Below, one piece after another: positions 34,352 through 43,453 of a stretch of 64,000 nt of DNA. A program made the translations under genes and the position numbers. This DNA is from Massilia rhizosphaerae. Lineage in GTDB: Bacteria; Pseudomonadota; Gammaproteobacteria; Burkholderiales; Burkholderiaceae_D. Every line of letters begins with the position of its first letter. Within the stretch, counting starts at the first letter, position 1. The stretch lies in NCBI RefSeq assembly GCF_016093545.1, contig NZ_JADKYX010000004.1:124001-188000 (forward strand), read 5' to 3'. Under the pieces are notes generated by a model. That model worked only from the letters and a program-made list of their open reading frames with translations, searched no databases and was not told the origin of the DNA.

Positions 34352-37159
34352 TCAGCGCAGCAGCTTGAGGCCCGGCGGCAGCGCGTCGCCGAACATGCGC
34401 GCGCGGCTTTCCTGGTCCAGTTCGACGACGTCGCGCACCATGGCGGACCAACTGGCCGGCGCGCCGCTCGCGGCCAGGCGTTGCAGGACCTGCGCGCGCA
34501 GGTCCTCCTCGATGTCGCGCGTGCGGTCGCCCGTCTTGCGCGCGAGGTGGGCGGCGGCGAAACCGGCCGGCTCGATCCGTTTCCAGTCCAGCTTCATCAG
34601 GTCCGTCAGCCACCGTCCGGCCGCTTCCGCCGGCGCCACCTCGTGCGCGCTGCCGTGCAGCGGCGCCCGTGCGCCCACGCGCGCGAGCGCCCACAGGTAG
34701 CGCGCATACGTGGCGGCCGCCTTCGCGTCGGGCTTGGGCGTGACCGGGATGCCCATGATGCGGCCGACCATCCAGTCCCCGATCTCGGCCTTGTACGCGG
34801 CCGGGATGCGTTCCAGCGACGCGCCCAGGCGCAGCATGTCGTCCTCGCTGCCGTCGACGAGCGTGGCGGGACGCTTGGCGCGCTCGCTGGGATCCGCCTG
34901 CAGGTTGAAGGCGAAGTCGTCGAGCAGGCGCAGTTGCGCTTCCGTCGACAGTCCGCCGGCCACGCGCCGCCACAAGGTCCACCACTCGGCGCGCACCTGG
35001 CTGTCCTTGGCGTACTGGGCGCCGGCCGGGAACAAGGCCCACAGCTGCCCGATGCGCCAGTCGTCGAGCGGGTCGCCGAAGCCCGGCCGCAGGCACCAGC
35101 CGGCCAGGTTCAGCCACACGCGTTCGTGTTCGGCCGAGCGGCGCCGGCCTTTCGCGCGTTCCATCAGGGCGTCGAACAGGCGGCGCAGCAATGGCGTCTC
35201 CCACCGTTCGCGTCCGCCCAGCACGTGTTCGAGCGCGCCGCGCAACTGGCGCATTTCGCGTGCCTCGACTTGCTGATTGCGCGCGCCGAAGATGCGGTCG
35301 ACGCGCTTGACGGCGTCGTCGAGCTGCGGATGCGCGGCCGCGTCGGCGGCCGGCGCCTCGTCTTCGCCGCGCAGCTGGAATTCCAGGCGCCAGCGTTGGC
35401 CGCTGCCATCCTCGGCCACGCAGAACATCTCCAGGGTGCCGAGTTCCGACAGCGCGGCCGCCAGCCGGACCGGGATGGACGCCGTCTTCGCATCCTGCGC
35501 GCGCAGCACGGTCGCGATGGTGGGCAGGCGCACCACGTCGTTCGGATCGAGGTCGACGAGATCGCCCGCCGCGGACGCGCCGGCCACGGCCGACACGAGG
35601 TTCAGGCGCACGGGCCGCCCCACGCGCAGGGCGAAGCTGCGCTCGGCCAGCGTGATTTCTTCGCCGGCGCGGGCGCCGCGCGGCAGCACGCACACGGCGC
35701 GCAGTTGTCCATCCTTGCGGTCGCCCGGGGCGTCGTCGAGCAGCAAATAATAACTGCGCGCCGAGCCGCTCTCGATGGCGGGCGCGAGGCCGGCCCGCGC
35801 GAGCGAATACGCGACGGCGCCGCGCGCGACGGCGACGTCCGGATCCGCATTGTGCAGCACGCGGATGGGCGCGCCGCGCCAGGCCGCCAGCACGTCGGCC
35901 AGCCGCCGCGCCAGCGCGTCGCCGCGGAACACGCCGCCGTTCAGCAGCAAGGTGTCGGGGACGGGCAGGCGGCCGTCGTCCGCGCGGCCCAGCGCCGCGC
36001 GCGCCGCCTGCGCGTGCTGGCGCAGGAAGTGCGCGAGATGGCGCGTGATGGCCGGGTCGCTCGCATACGGCAGGCCGAATTCGACGATGCCGGCCCGGGC
36101 CCGTTGCGGGCCTTCCTGTGCCTCGTTGCGGGGAAAGAAGCCGTCCAGCACGATGCGTTCGACGTCGGCTTTCGTGAGCGTGGCCGAGCGGCTGCCGCCG
36201 ACGAGACGCGCGCCGCCGCCCAGCAAGGTCACGCCGACTTCGTCCGGCGCGTTGGGCGCCAGCAGTTGTTCCTTGGCGGCGCGGCAGCGTTCCGTCAGTT
36301 GCGCGAGGCGCCCGGCTGACAGGCGCTGGCCGTCGCCCAGCCGGGATTCGGCCAGGTGGGCCAGGGCGAGATCCATATTGTCGCCGCCGAGGATCAGGTG
36401 GTTGCCTACGCCGATGCGCGACAGCGCGGGTTGGCCGTCCCGCAGTTCGACTTTCACCAGCGTGAAGTCGGTGGTGCCGCCGCCCACGTCGGCCACGAGC
36501 ACCAGCTTCGCATCCCCGAGGTCGGCGGCGAGGGTCGCGCGGTGGCGCTGCAGCCAGTCGTACAGCGCGGCCTGCGGTTCTTCCAGCAGGCGCACGTCGG
36601 GCAGGCCGGCCAGGCGCGCCGCTTCCAGCGTGAGGGCGCGCGCGCCTTCGTCGAACGAGGCGGGGATGGTGAGGACGATCTGCTGGCGTTCCAGCGGCCG
36701 TCCCGGATATTGGGTATTCCAGGCCGCGCGCAGGTGCGCGAGATAGCTGGCGCTGGCGGCCAGCGGGGAGACTTTCGGCACGTCGTCCGGCGCGCCCCAC
36801 GGCAGGATAGGCGCCGTGCGGTCCACGCCCGGATGCGACAGCCAGCTCTTGGCCGACGCGACGAGCCGGCCCGGCGACGCCGCGCCGAGGCTGCGCGCGA
36901 GACGGCCGATGGCCACGCGTTCCACGCCGCCGACGTCCGGCTGGACCCAGGGCAGTTGCAGCGCGTCCGCGGCGAGTTCGCCGGCCAGCGGGTGGTAGCG
37001 GTTCGACGGCAGCAGCGGCGCCGTGCCGACTTCGCCGGGCGCCACCAGTTGCGGGATGGCGAACGTGGCGACGTGGTCCGATCCGGCGGCGGCGAACGCC
37101 AGCACCGTGTTGGTGGTGCCGAGGTCGATGCCGACGCGGTCTGCTGGCGTGCGGGTCAC
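34352..37159 (-). CDS. Hsp70 family protein with long C-terminal region
   Basis: A 935-residue DnaK-related protein. The ATPase domain begins RVGIDLGTTNTVLAFA (phosphate 1 loop) and has LVLVADVGGGTTDFTLVKVE (phosphate 2) and LLLNGGVFRGDALARRL. The usual substrate-binding domain is replaced by a region of about 350 residues of the DUF3731 type, rich in Arg and helices. Its ATG overlaps the stop of the first Hsp70 gene by four bases. The pair plus DUF2760 is a conserved unit of unclear role; a chaperone for a specific client is a reasonable guess. Confidence 0.88.
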   Translation of the reverse strand: MTRTPADRVGIDLGTTNTVLAFAAAGSDHVATFAIPQLVAPGEVGTAPLLPSNRYHPLAGELAADALQLPWVQPDVGGVERVAIGRLARSLGAASPGRLVASAKSWLSHPGVDRTAPILPWGAPDDVPKVSPLAASASYLAHLRAAWNTQYPGRPLERQQIVLTIPASFDEGARALTLEAARLAGLPDVRLLEEPQAALYDWLQRHRATLAADLGDAKLVLVADVGGGTTDFTLVKVELRDGQPALSRIGVGNHLILGGDNMDLALAHLAESRLGDGQRLSAGRLAQLTERCRAAKEQLLAPNAPDEVGVTLLGGGARLVGGSRSATLTKADVERIVLDGFFPRNEAQEGPQRARAGIVEFGLPYASDPAITRHLAHFLRQHAQAARAALGRADDGRLPVPDTLLLNGGVFRGDALARRLADVLAAWRGAPIRVLHNADPDVAVARGAVAYSLARAGLAPAIESGSARSYYLLLDDAPGDRKDGQLRAVCVLPRGARAGEEITLAERSFALRVGRPVRLNLVSAVAGASAAGDLVDLDPNDVVRLPTIATVLRAQDAKTASIPVRLAAALSELGTLEMFCVAEDGSGQRWRLEFQLRGEDEAPAADAAAHPQLDDAVKRVDRIFGARNQQVEAREMRQLRGALEHVLGGRERWETPLLRRLFDALMERAKGRRRSAEHERVWLNLAGWCLRPGFGDPLDDWRIGQLWALFPAGAQYAKDSQVRAEWWTLWRRVAGGLSTEAQLRLLDDFAFNLQADPSERAKRPATLVDGSEDDMLRLGASLERIPAAYKAEIGDWMVGRIMGIPVTPKPDAKAAATYARYLWALARVGARAPLHGSAHEVAPAEAAGRWLTDLMKLDWKRIEPAGFAAAHLARKTGDRTRDIEEDLRAQVLQRLAASGAPASWSAMVRDVVELDQESRARMFGDALPPGLKLLR

Positions 37160-39027
37160 TGCTCGGTGCTGCGGACGTCGAACTCGACCTTCCAGCGCTG
37201 GCCGTCACGCGCGACGGCCACCAGTTCCAGGGTGCCGGCCTCGGTCGCCACCGCGTGCAGCTTGACCTGCACGGCGTCGCCCGGCGTGCGGCCTTCCGCC
37301 GGCAGGGTCGCCTGGATCTCGTTCAGTTCCTGCAGCTCGTCCGGGTGCCACGATTCGAGCACGGTGCCGATCCGGTCCTCGCGGCGCGTGGTCGAGCCGA
37401 AGAAGCGGAAGTGCACGGGCTCGCCCACGACGAGGCCGAATTCCTGGCCCGGCAATTCCAGCTCGCTGCCTTCCTCCATGCCGAACGGCGCCACGCACAG
37501 CGCTTCCAGCGGCGGCTCGAAGCCGGGGATGGCGGGCATCGAGGACTCCACGCCGACGTAGTAGGAACGGGCCGTGCCGCCGCGGATGCGCACGCCGCCG
37601 CCGCGCCGCGCATAGCCGTAGTAGGCGGCGCCGCGCGCGACGGCCAGGTCGAGGTCCGCGCCTTCCAGCATGCGCGCGGGTGCCGCGCCTTCCGTGGCGA
37701 GCCAGTCGTTGAGGGTGTCCATCACGCGCGTGGCGAGGATGTCCGACTTGAACACGCCGCCGTTGAACAGCACGGCGCTCGGGTGCAGGAAGGAATGGTT
37801 CGGATCGACGTTGCCGGCAAAGCCTTCCAGCGCGGCCGTGGCACCGGCCTGGCGGGCCAGGAAGGCGGCCAGGTGGCGCGTGACGGCGGCGTCCTGCGCG
37901 TACGGCAGGCCCACCTGCGTCAGGCCCGCGCGGGTGCGCACGGCCGGGCGCGCGGCCGCGTCCACGCGCGGGAAGAAGCCGTCCGTGATGAAGGTGGTGA
38001 CTTCGTCGCGCGTGAGTTCCGTGCGGATCGACCCGCCGATCAGCTTCGAGCCGCGGCTCGGCACGACGATCGGCCACGTGGTCGCGTCGGCGTCGGCCAG
38101 CAGGTGTTCCTTGGCGCCGCGGCAGGCGTAGGTGAGGGCACGCATCTGCCACGCGTCCAGCTGCGTGCCGTTCGTCTGCAGTTTGCGCGCGACGAGGTGG
38201 GCCAGCGCCAGGTCCATATTGTCGCCGCCCAGCAGGATGTGGTCGCCGACGGCGACGCGGTGCGGTTCCAGGTTGCCGTCGCGCTCGAGGATGGCGATCA
38301 GCGAGAAGTCGCTCGTGCCGCCGCCCACGTCCACGACGAGCACGATGTCGCCCGCCTTGACCTGCTTGCGCCAGCGGCCGCCGCTGCCTTCGATCCAGCT
38401 GTACAGCGCGGCCTGCGGTTCTTCCAGCAGGGTCGGGTTGCCGTAGCCGGCGCGCTGCGCCGCTTCCGCCGTCAGCTCGCGCGCGGCGGGATCGAACGAT
38501 GCCGGGATCGTGACGGTGACGGCCTGCTGCTCGAACGGCGCCTCCGGATGCGCCGCATTCCACGCGGCTTTCAGGTGTTCGAGGTAGCGCGTGGAGGCGG
38601 CCAGCGGCGACACGCGCTCGACTTCTTCCGGCGCGTCCGTCGGCAGGATGGCGGCGCGGCGGTCCACGCTCGGGTGGCTCAGCCAGCTCTTGGCCGAGGA
38701 CACGAGGCGGATCGGCGTGCTTGCCCCGCGACTCCGCGCCATCTCGCCGATGACATAAGACGATGCGGGCGCGGCCTGGCCGTTCGTCCACGGCAGCGCC
38801 AGTTCGCCCGGCGCCAGTTCTTCCGGATGCGGCAGGTACAGGAACGACGGCAGCAGCGGCAGCGCGTCGACGGTGCCGGGCGCGGTCAGTTGCGGGATGC
38901 CTAGCACGCCCTGGTCGGCCTGTTCGCCGTCGCTGGCCTGCAGGTCGACGTAGGACAGCGCGCTGTGCGTGGTGCCGAGGTCGATCCCGATGGCATAGCG
39001 GGCATCGTTGTTGGCGATGTCGTTCAC
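37156..39027 (-). CDS. Hsp70 family protein
   Basis: A 623-residue DnaK-like ATPase starting YAIGIDLGTTHSALSYVDLQ, with DIVLVVDVGGGTSDFSLIA and VLFNGGVFKSDILATRV. It has a short C-terminal beta-rich domain ending in KVEFDVRSTEQ. It is similar to, but clearly distinct from, the following 935-residue Hsp70 protein; both share the unusual segment RLVSSAKSWLSHP/RLVASAKSWLSHPGVDR after the ATPase start. It overlaps DUF2760 upstream by four bases and the next Hsp70 gene by four bases, so the three are translationally coupled. Confidence 0.9.
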   Translation of the reverse strand: MNDIANNDARYAIGIDLGTTHSALSYVDLQASDGEQADQGVLGIPQLTAPGTVDALPLLPSFLYLPHPEELAPGELALPWTNGQAAPASSYVIGEMARSRGASTPIRLVSSAKSWLSHPSVDRRAAILPTDAPEEVERVSPLAASTRYLEHLKAAWNAAHPEAPFEQQAVTVTIPASFDPAARELTAEAAQRAGYGNPTLLEEPQAALYSWIEGSGGRWRKQVKAGDIVLVVDVGGGTSDFSLIAILERDGNLEPHRVAVGDHILLGGDNMDLALAHLVARKLQTNGTQLDAWQMRALTYACRGAKEHLLADADATTWPIVVPSRGSKLIGGSIRTELTRDEVTTFITDGFFPRVDAAARPAVRTRAGLTQVGLPYAQDAAVTRHLAAFLARQAGATAALEGFAGNVDPNHSFLHPSAVLFNGGVFKSDILATRVMDTLNDWLATEGAAPARMLEGADLDLAVARGAAYYGYARRGGGVRIRGGTARSYYVGVESSMPAIPGFEPPLEALCVAPFGMEEGSELELPGQEFGLVVGEPVHFRFFGSTTRREDRIGTVLESWHPDELQELNEIQATLPAEGRTPGDAVQVKLHAVATEAGTLELVAVARDGQRWKVEFDVRSTEQ

Positions 39028-39602
39028 AGTTCCACCTCCGCCGGGGCGATGACGGCGGCGTCGTGCTTGTCCGCCAGCTGCGGCAGGCGCACGTCGCGGG
39101 CGCGCCAGCCGCGGTGCGACAGCGTGCCGGTGAACGGCGCCTTGCCGACGACGTTGCCGGTCAGGCGCACGCTGGCCGCGTCGAAGCCTTCCGGCAGCGT
39201 GATGCGCGAGCCTTCCAGCTCGCCGCGCACGGGTTCGATGGTGAAGTGCTCGCGCAGCACGCGCGCGCAGCCTTCGTGCACGAGGCGGGCGGCGGCGCCG
39301 ATGTCGGCGTCCGCGTAGACCGTGATGTTTTCGTTGGCGAAGTCGATCAGGCGCGCTTCGCGCTGCAGGAGGCCCAGCAATTGCAGGGCGGCGTCCGGCG
39401 TGGCGATGCGCAGCGGGGCCGGGGCCGGGGCCGGGGCCGGTTTCGGTTCGGGTGCCGGGGCGGGAGCGGGCGCGGCGACGGGGCCGACCTGGTCGTCGCG
39501 CACGCGCGCGGCGAACCCGGCGTCGCCCAGGGTCTTGAAGAAGGCGCCGAAGGCAAGGGACAGCCGGCTCCAGAAGGATGGCAGGTTGGTCGGTTGGCTC
39601 AT
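39024..39602 (-). CDS. DUF2760 domain protein
   Basis: A 192-residue protein. After an amphipathic start (FWSRLSLAFGAFFKTLGDAGFAARV) and a long Ala/Pro linker comes the DUF2760 body (ALQLLGLLQREARLIDFANENITVYADADIGAAARLVHEGCARVLREHF ... GWRARDVRLPQL). Its ATG at 39602 is the family start (MSQPTNL). It is the first gene of the ATGA-coupled DUF2760-Hsp70-Hsp70 unit; such proteins are nearly always beside these Hsp70s, so it may be their cofactor or client. Confidence 0.9.
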   Translation of the reverse strand: MSQPTNLPSFWSRLSLAFGAFFKTLGDAGFAARVRDDQVGPVAAPAPAPAPEPKPAPAPAPAPLRIATPDAALQLLGLLQREARLIDFANENITVYADADIGAAARLVHEGCARVLREHFTIEPVRGELEGSRITLPEGFDAASVRLTGNVVGKAPFTGTLSHRGWRARDVRLPQLADKHDAAVIAPAEVEL

Positions 39603-39651
39603 GTTCTTGTGGTGTCTGGTGCGTGGTTCATGAAAGGGCGCATGATACCAG

Positions 39652-40086
39652 TTAGACAGCATCCGGATCGGGGTCGCCGGCCGCGCCCGCGAGCAGCGCG
39701 CGCGCATACACGTCGAAATCGTCCAGCCCGCGCTTGATGATGGTCACGAGCGCGGGCAGCGGCGCGGCCTGGTAATCCCATTCGGCGCGGCAGAATTCGC
39801 CCGTGCGCTTGAGGTCTTCGGCCAGGGCCGGCTCGATCCAGCCGTGGTCCGCCAGCAGGGTGATGATCGCGCGCTCGTCGTGCGCGGGGCCGAGGCCGCG
39901 GGCGGCCAGCACGTGGTCGCCCATCTCGACGGCCGCTTCCCAGGCGCGGATCACGTTCAGGGTGGCCGCGTCCTGGCGCGTGATGTCGCCGACGAAGGTG
40001 GTCGGGTCCTTCTCGTATTCGTCGCGGGCACGCTTGCAGCAGCGCTCGATGGTGCCCGTCTTGCTGACCAGCAGGTCTTGATCCAT
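39652..40086 (-). CDS. HepT-like (DUF86) protein with altered catalytic motif
   Basis: A 144-residue helical protein. The segments TIERCCKRARDEYEKDPTTFVGDITRQDAATLNVIRAWEAAVEMGDHVL and ALAEDLKRTGEFCRAEWDYQ match the HepT/DUF86 toxin fold. In HepT RNases the C-terminal motif is R-N-x4-H-D-Y; here the His position reads Trp (RAEWDYQ), so the RNase or HEPN activity may be lost. No MntA nucleotidyltransferase partner lies next to it. The ATG at 40107 is an alternative start. It precedes the DUF2760 gene by 49 bases on the same strand and could be co-transcribed with it. Confidence 0.72.
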   Translation of the reverse strand: MDQDLLVSKTGTIERCCKRARDEYEKDPTTFVGDITRQDAATLNVIRAWEAAVEMGDHVLAARGLGPAHDERAIITLLADHGWIEPALAEDLKRTGEFCRAEWDYQAAPLPALVTIIKRGLDDFDVYARALLAGAAGDPDPDAV

Positions 40087-40132
40087 GGTTCCCTCGCTGC
40101 GGGACATGGGGCGTCCCGCTCCAAGAGATAAC

Positions 40133-41386
40133 TTACAACAAGAACAACATGGCTGCCGCACAAGTGGGGCCCAGCGCGCCCAGCAGCAGGCCGACGGCCC
40201 CGATCGACTCGTCGTTGAAGCCGCGCCGCAGCAGCGCGACGCCGGCCGGGTTGGGGGCGTTGGCGATGACGGTCAGCCCGCCGCCCGCCACGGCGCCCGC
40301 CACGAGCATGTATTTCGCATGTTCGGACAGCCCGGCGATCAGCGAGCCGAGATAGGTCAGCGCGGCGTTGTCCGTGATCGCGGTCAGTCCCAGCGCGCCG
40401 AAGAATAGAAAGGTGGGCTCCAGCCGCGCGACGATGGGTTGCAGCCACCATTGCTGCATCCCGCCCAGCACGACGAGGCCGGCGAGGAAGAAGCCGACCA
40501 GCAGGCCTTCCTTGAGGATCAGCGGGTCCTGGTAGCGCGGGTAGGCTTGGGTGACGCCGAGGAACAACAAGAAAATGCCGATGAACAGCACGGGATGGTG
40601 GGCCAGCAGCACGACCGCCGTCAGTACCGCCAGGTGCGTCACGGGCACGAGGATCGGCATGCGCACGGGCGCTTCGCCCTCGATCGACACGTCCAGCGGG
40701 CGCAGGTGCGTGCGCAGCAGGAACGTCACGACGCTGGCGTTGACCAGCACGGCGATGAGCGCGCGCCAGCCGAAATGCGTGAGCATGTGGGCGCTGTCCC
40801 AGCCCCACGCGCTGGCCACCATCAGCACGGGCGGCGCGGCGTACGACGTCAAGGTGCCGCCGATCGACACGTTGACGAACAGGACGCCCAGCGCCCCGTA
40901 TTTCAGCCATTCCGGCATCCCCTGGCGGAACACGGACGGCGCCAGCATCAGCGCGGCCAGCGTCATCGCGGCCGGTTCCGTGATCAGCGAGCCGGCCAGC
41001 GGCACGAGCGCGAGGCCGAGCCACGTCTGCGCGACTTCCGTCCGCAGCGGCAGCAGCGCCGCGAGCACGCGCACGAGGGCGCGCGCCGTCTCCAGCACGG
41101 GGCGCGACGCGGCCACCACCATCACGACGAACACGAACAGCGGTTCCGTGTAGTGGCGCGACTCCGCGTAGTCGATGGCGGCGGCGCGGCCCTCGACGAA
41201 GGCCATCGCGATCATCAGCACGAACGCCCAGAAGCCGAAGACGACCTCCACTTCGCCCAGCAGGTGGAACAACCCCGCGTGGCGCGGATGCCGGTGGGCC
41301 AGCACTTCGAAGATGCGGGTGGCGAACGTGTGCAGCAGGGCGAGCACGAACAGGATCAGGGCGATCTTGTGCATGGTCGTGGTCAT
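40133..41386 (-). CDS. Putative Na+/H+ antiporter
   Basis: A 417-residue inner-membrane protein with about 11 helices of the Na_H_antiport_2 group (PF07399), related to the ion-transporter superfamily. It shows LHTFATRIFEVLAHRHPRHAGLFHLLGEVEVVFGFWAFVLMI, GSLITEPAAMTLAALML, GGTLTSYAAPPVLMVA, and TAITDNAALTYLG, the last two with the conserved Thr/Asn/Asp residues likely to form the ion path. The gene is followed by the HepT-like gene after 46 bases. Substrate ions are inferred from the family name only. Confidence 0.88.
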   Translation of the reverse strand: MTTTMHKIALILFVLALLHTFATRIFEVLAHRHPRHAGLFHLLGEVEVVFGFWAFVLMIAMAFVEGRAAAIDYAESRHYTEPLFVFVVMVVAASRPVLETARALVRVLAALLPLRTEVAQTWLGLALVPLAGSLITEPAAMTLAALMLAPSVFRQGMPEWLKYGALGVLFVNVSIGGTLTSYAAPPVLMVASAWGWDSAHMLTHFGWRALIAVLVNASVVTFLLRTHLRPLDVSIEGEAPVRMPILVPVTHLAVLTAVVLLAHHPVLFIGIFLLFLGVTQAYPRYQDPLILKEGLLVGFFLAGLVVLGGMQQWWLQPIVARLEPTFLFFGALGLTAITDNAALTYLGSLIAGLSEHAKYMLVAGAVAGGGLTVIANAPNPAGVALLRRGFNDESIGAVGLLLGALGPTCAAAMLFLL

Positions 41387-41461
41387 AGGCGGGATTCCTC
41401 GTCGTCAAGTATGGTCATCCCGCTATTGTCCCACGACACGCCCGGATCGGGAGGGCACGGC

Positions 41462-42229
41462 TCAGCGCAGGTGCGCGCGCAGCCCCGCGACGCCGGGTGC
41501 GACGTCGTCCGCCAGCACGTGCCGGTCCGGATAGTCGCCGCCGTTCTGCGGGCGATAGGGAACGGGCGCGTCGTCGAACAGCGTGCGCATGCGCGCCGCC
41601 AGGCCGGCCTTGGCTGCGTCGACGCCCCCGGCATCGATGTGGCCCGTGCCGTACACGGCATACGTGGGCAGTACCTCCATGCCGGCGAAGAACAGGGTGC
41701 CGTGCGTGATCGGGAACAGCAGGTCGTCCAGCGGGCCGTTGATGGCGCGCGGGCCGTAGTCGGCGGCCGGACCGCCCGCCGTCACCGACAGCAAGGCGCG
41801 TTTTCCCGCCAGGCCGCCCTCGCCGTAGCGGTAACGGTTGCCGGCGCCCCGCCAGCCGTAGGCGAGGCCGAACGCGAACAGGCGCTCGATCCAGCCTTTC
41901 ATGATGGCCGGCATGCCGAACCACCACAGCGGAAACTGGAACACGACGGCATCGGCCGCCAGCAGCTTGGCCTGCTCGGCGCGCACGTCGTCCGGCTGCG
42001 CGCCGGTGCCGAAGGCGTGGCCGGATTCCGCCACGAACGACAGGCGCTCGCGATCGAGCCGGTCGGGGAAATCGTGTTCGTCGTAGACGGCCTTCCAGCC
42101 CAGCGCGTACAGGTCGGACTGGATCACTTCGTGGCCCTGGGCGCGCAGTTCGGCGCGCGCGGCGGTGGCCAGCTGCGCGGTGAGGGAGTGCGGGTCGGGG
42201 TGGGCGTGCACCAATAAAACGGTCTTCAT
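41462..42229 (-). CDS. NAD(P)H-dependent flavin oxidoreductase
   Basis: A 255-residue flavodoxin-fold protein of the NQO1/MdaB/KefF type. Seen are the start KTVLLVHAHPDPHSLTAQLATAA (FMN/FAD phosphate loop), VFQFPLWWFGMPAIMKGWIERLFAFGLAY and LLSVTAGGPAADYGP. It reduces quinones with NAD(P)H, defending against electrophiles. It is divergent from a LysR gene with 91 bases between starts, and that regulator probably controls it. Confidence 0.91.
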   Translation of the reverse strand: MKTVLLVHAHPDPHSLTAQLATAARAELRAQGHEVIQSDLYALGWKAVYDEHDFPDRLDRERLSFVAESGHAFGTGAQPDDVRAEQAKLLAADAVVFQFPLWWFGMPAIMKGWIERLFAFGLAYGWRGAGNRYRYGEGGLAGKRALLSVTAGGPAADYGPRAINGPLDDLLFPITHGTLFFAGMEVLPTYAVYGTGHIDAGGVDAAKAGLAARMRTLFDDAPVPYRPQNGGDYPDRHVLADDVAPGVAGLRAHLR

Positions 42230-42310
42230 CGTTGTACTCCTTGATTGACGATGGAAGCCATTCTGGGCAGGAAAGAGAGGCGAGGGAATGCCCGCCGGCT
42301 TTTGGGGTAG

Positions 42311-42327
42311 TATCCAAAAAATGGATA
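42311..42327. promoter_or_regulatory. LysR-type inverted repeat at the regulator start
   Basis: TATCC (42311-42315) and GGATA (42323-42327) pair perfectly with 7 bases between, overlapping the LysR ATG at 42321. Its position and symmetry fit an autoregulatory LysR site. Confidence 0.48.
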
Positions 42328-43271
42328 TCAAGAGATTGGACTTCAACCTGCTCGTGACCCTGGACGCGCTGCTGGCCGAGCGCAGCGTGAGCCGCGCCGC
42401 GCAACGCCTGAACCTGAGCCAGCCCGCGCTGAGCGCCCAGCTGGCGCGCCTGCGCGAGATGCTGGGCGACCCGCTGTTCGTGCCGAGCCACCGCGGCATG
42501 ACGCCCACGCCGCTGGCCCTGGGCCTGCAGGCGCCGCTGGCGGCGGCCCTCGCGCAGCTGCGCGACGTGGTGACTTCGGCCCGCGCGTTCGACCCCGCGC
42601 GCGACGAATTCACCGTCCACGTCGCGGCCTCGGACTACGTGCAGTCGGCCCTGCTGCTCGACTTCACGCTCGCGCTGCGCCGGGAGGCGCCCGGCGTGCG
42701 CATCGCCCTGCGCCCGGCCGACGCCGCGCGCCTGGCAGCGCAGATGGAGCAGGGCGAGGTCGACGTGGCCATGCTGACGCCGGACGGCATCGCCGGCGCG
42801 CTGCGCTCGCGCCGCCTGTTCGAGGAGCGCTACGTCTTCATCGCGCGCCGGGGCCACCCGGCGCTGCGCCGTCCGCTGAGTGCCGCGCGCTTTTGCGAGC
42901 TGGAACACGTGATGGTCTCGCCGCGCGGCGGCAGTTTCGCGACGCCGGTCGACGACGTGCTCGACGCGCAGGGCCTGCGGCGCCGGGTCGTCGTGTCGGC
43001 GTCGACGTTCCGCTCGGTGCCGGACCTGGTCGAACGCTCCGACCTTGTCGCCCTCGTGCCGGCGCGGATGGTGGAAGGCCGGGCCGGCCGCCTGCGCGTG
43101 CTGGCGCCGCCGTTTCCCGTGCCCGGGTTTGCCATCCACATGGCGTGGCATAACCGCAATCACGGCGATGCGGCGCAGCGCTGGGTGCGAGAGAGATTGG
43201 TGGCATTCGCGCAGTATTCGGCGCAGGCCGCGCGCCCGGCCACCGGCGTTGCCGTCCGCGCCGGGCGATAG
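42321..43271 (+). CDS. LysR family transcriptional regulator (NodD-like)
   Basis: A 316-residue regulator. The N-terminal helix-turn-helix is LDFNLLVTLDALLAERSVSRAAQRLNLSQPALSAQLARLREMLGDPLFV, and the effector domain is of the NodD/DntR type (DPARDEFTVHVAASDYVQSALLLDF). The ATG at 42321 matches the family start MDIKRLDFNLL. It is divergent from the flavin oxidoreductase gene, its probable target, and its stop is 2 bases from a convergent small gene. Confidence 0.93.
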   Translation: MDIKRLDFNLLVTLDALLAERSVSRAAQRLNLSQPALSAQLARLREMLGDPLFVPSHRGMTPTPLALGLQAPLAAALAQLRDVVTSARAFDPARDEFTVHVAASDYVQSALLLDFTLALRREAPGVRIALRPADAARLAAQMEQGEVDVAMLTPDGIAGALRSRRLFEERYVFIARRGHPALRRPLSAARFCELEHVMVSPRGGSFATPVDDVLDAQGLRRRVVVSASTFRSVPDLVERSDLVALVPARMVEGRAGRLRVLAPPFPVPGFAIHMAWHNRNHGDAAQRWVRERLVAFAQYSAQAARPATGVAVRAGR

Positions 43272-43273
43272 CC

Positions 43274-43453
43274 TCAGGTCTTCGCTCTCATTTCTCGTAA
43301 CTGACGGCGAAGTTTCACGTTGTCCGCCACTGCACACACGAACCCGACGGTCACGAACACGGCCAGAGCGTCATTGCTCCCGTACTTCCAGAATGCCCAG
43401 GAAGTCACGGACAGCCCCAGCCCTGTAAATAGGAGCAAGAGCGAGTCTTTCAT
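43274..43453 (-). CDS. Small membrane protein coupled to an Hcp remnant
   Basis: A 59-residue protein with two hydrophobic helices (LLLLFTGLGLSVTSWAFW and ALAVFVTVGFVCAVADNVKL) and a basic tail. Its ATG at 43453 overlaps the TGA of the upstream 33-codon Hcp-like frame in ATGA, predicting translational coupling. I do not recognise the family; a small immunity protein is one possibility, given the type VI link, but this is a guess. Confidence 0.58.
   Translation of the reverse strand: MKDSLLLLFTGLGLSVTSWAFWKYGSNDALAVFVTVGFVCAVADNVKLRRQLREMRAKT

Noticed and set aside
33810..37208. 1132-codon minus-strand open frame overlapping the Hsp70 gene
   Set aside because: It is a low-complexity Arg/Ala/Gly frame-shift shadow; the DnaK-like frame is the real gene.
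39652..41386. HepT-MntA toxin-antitoxin module
   Set aside because: The neighbouring gene is a Na+/H+ antiporter and not a nucleotidyltransferase, and the catalytic His is missing, so a working module is not claimed.
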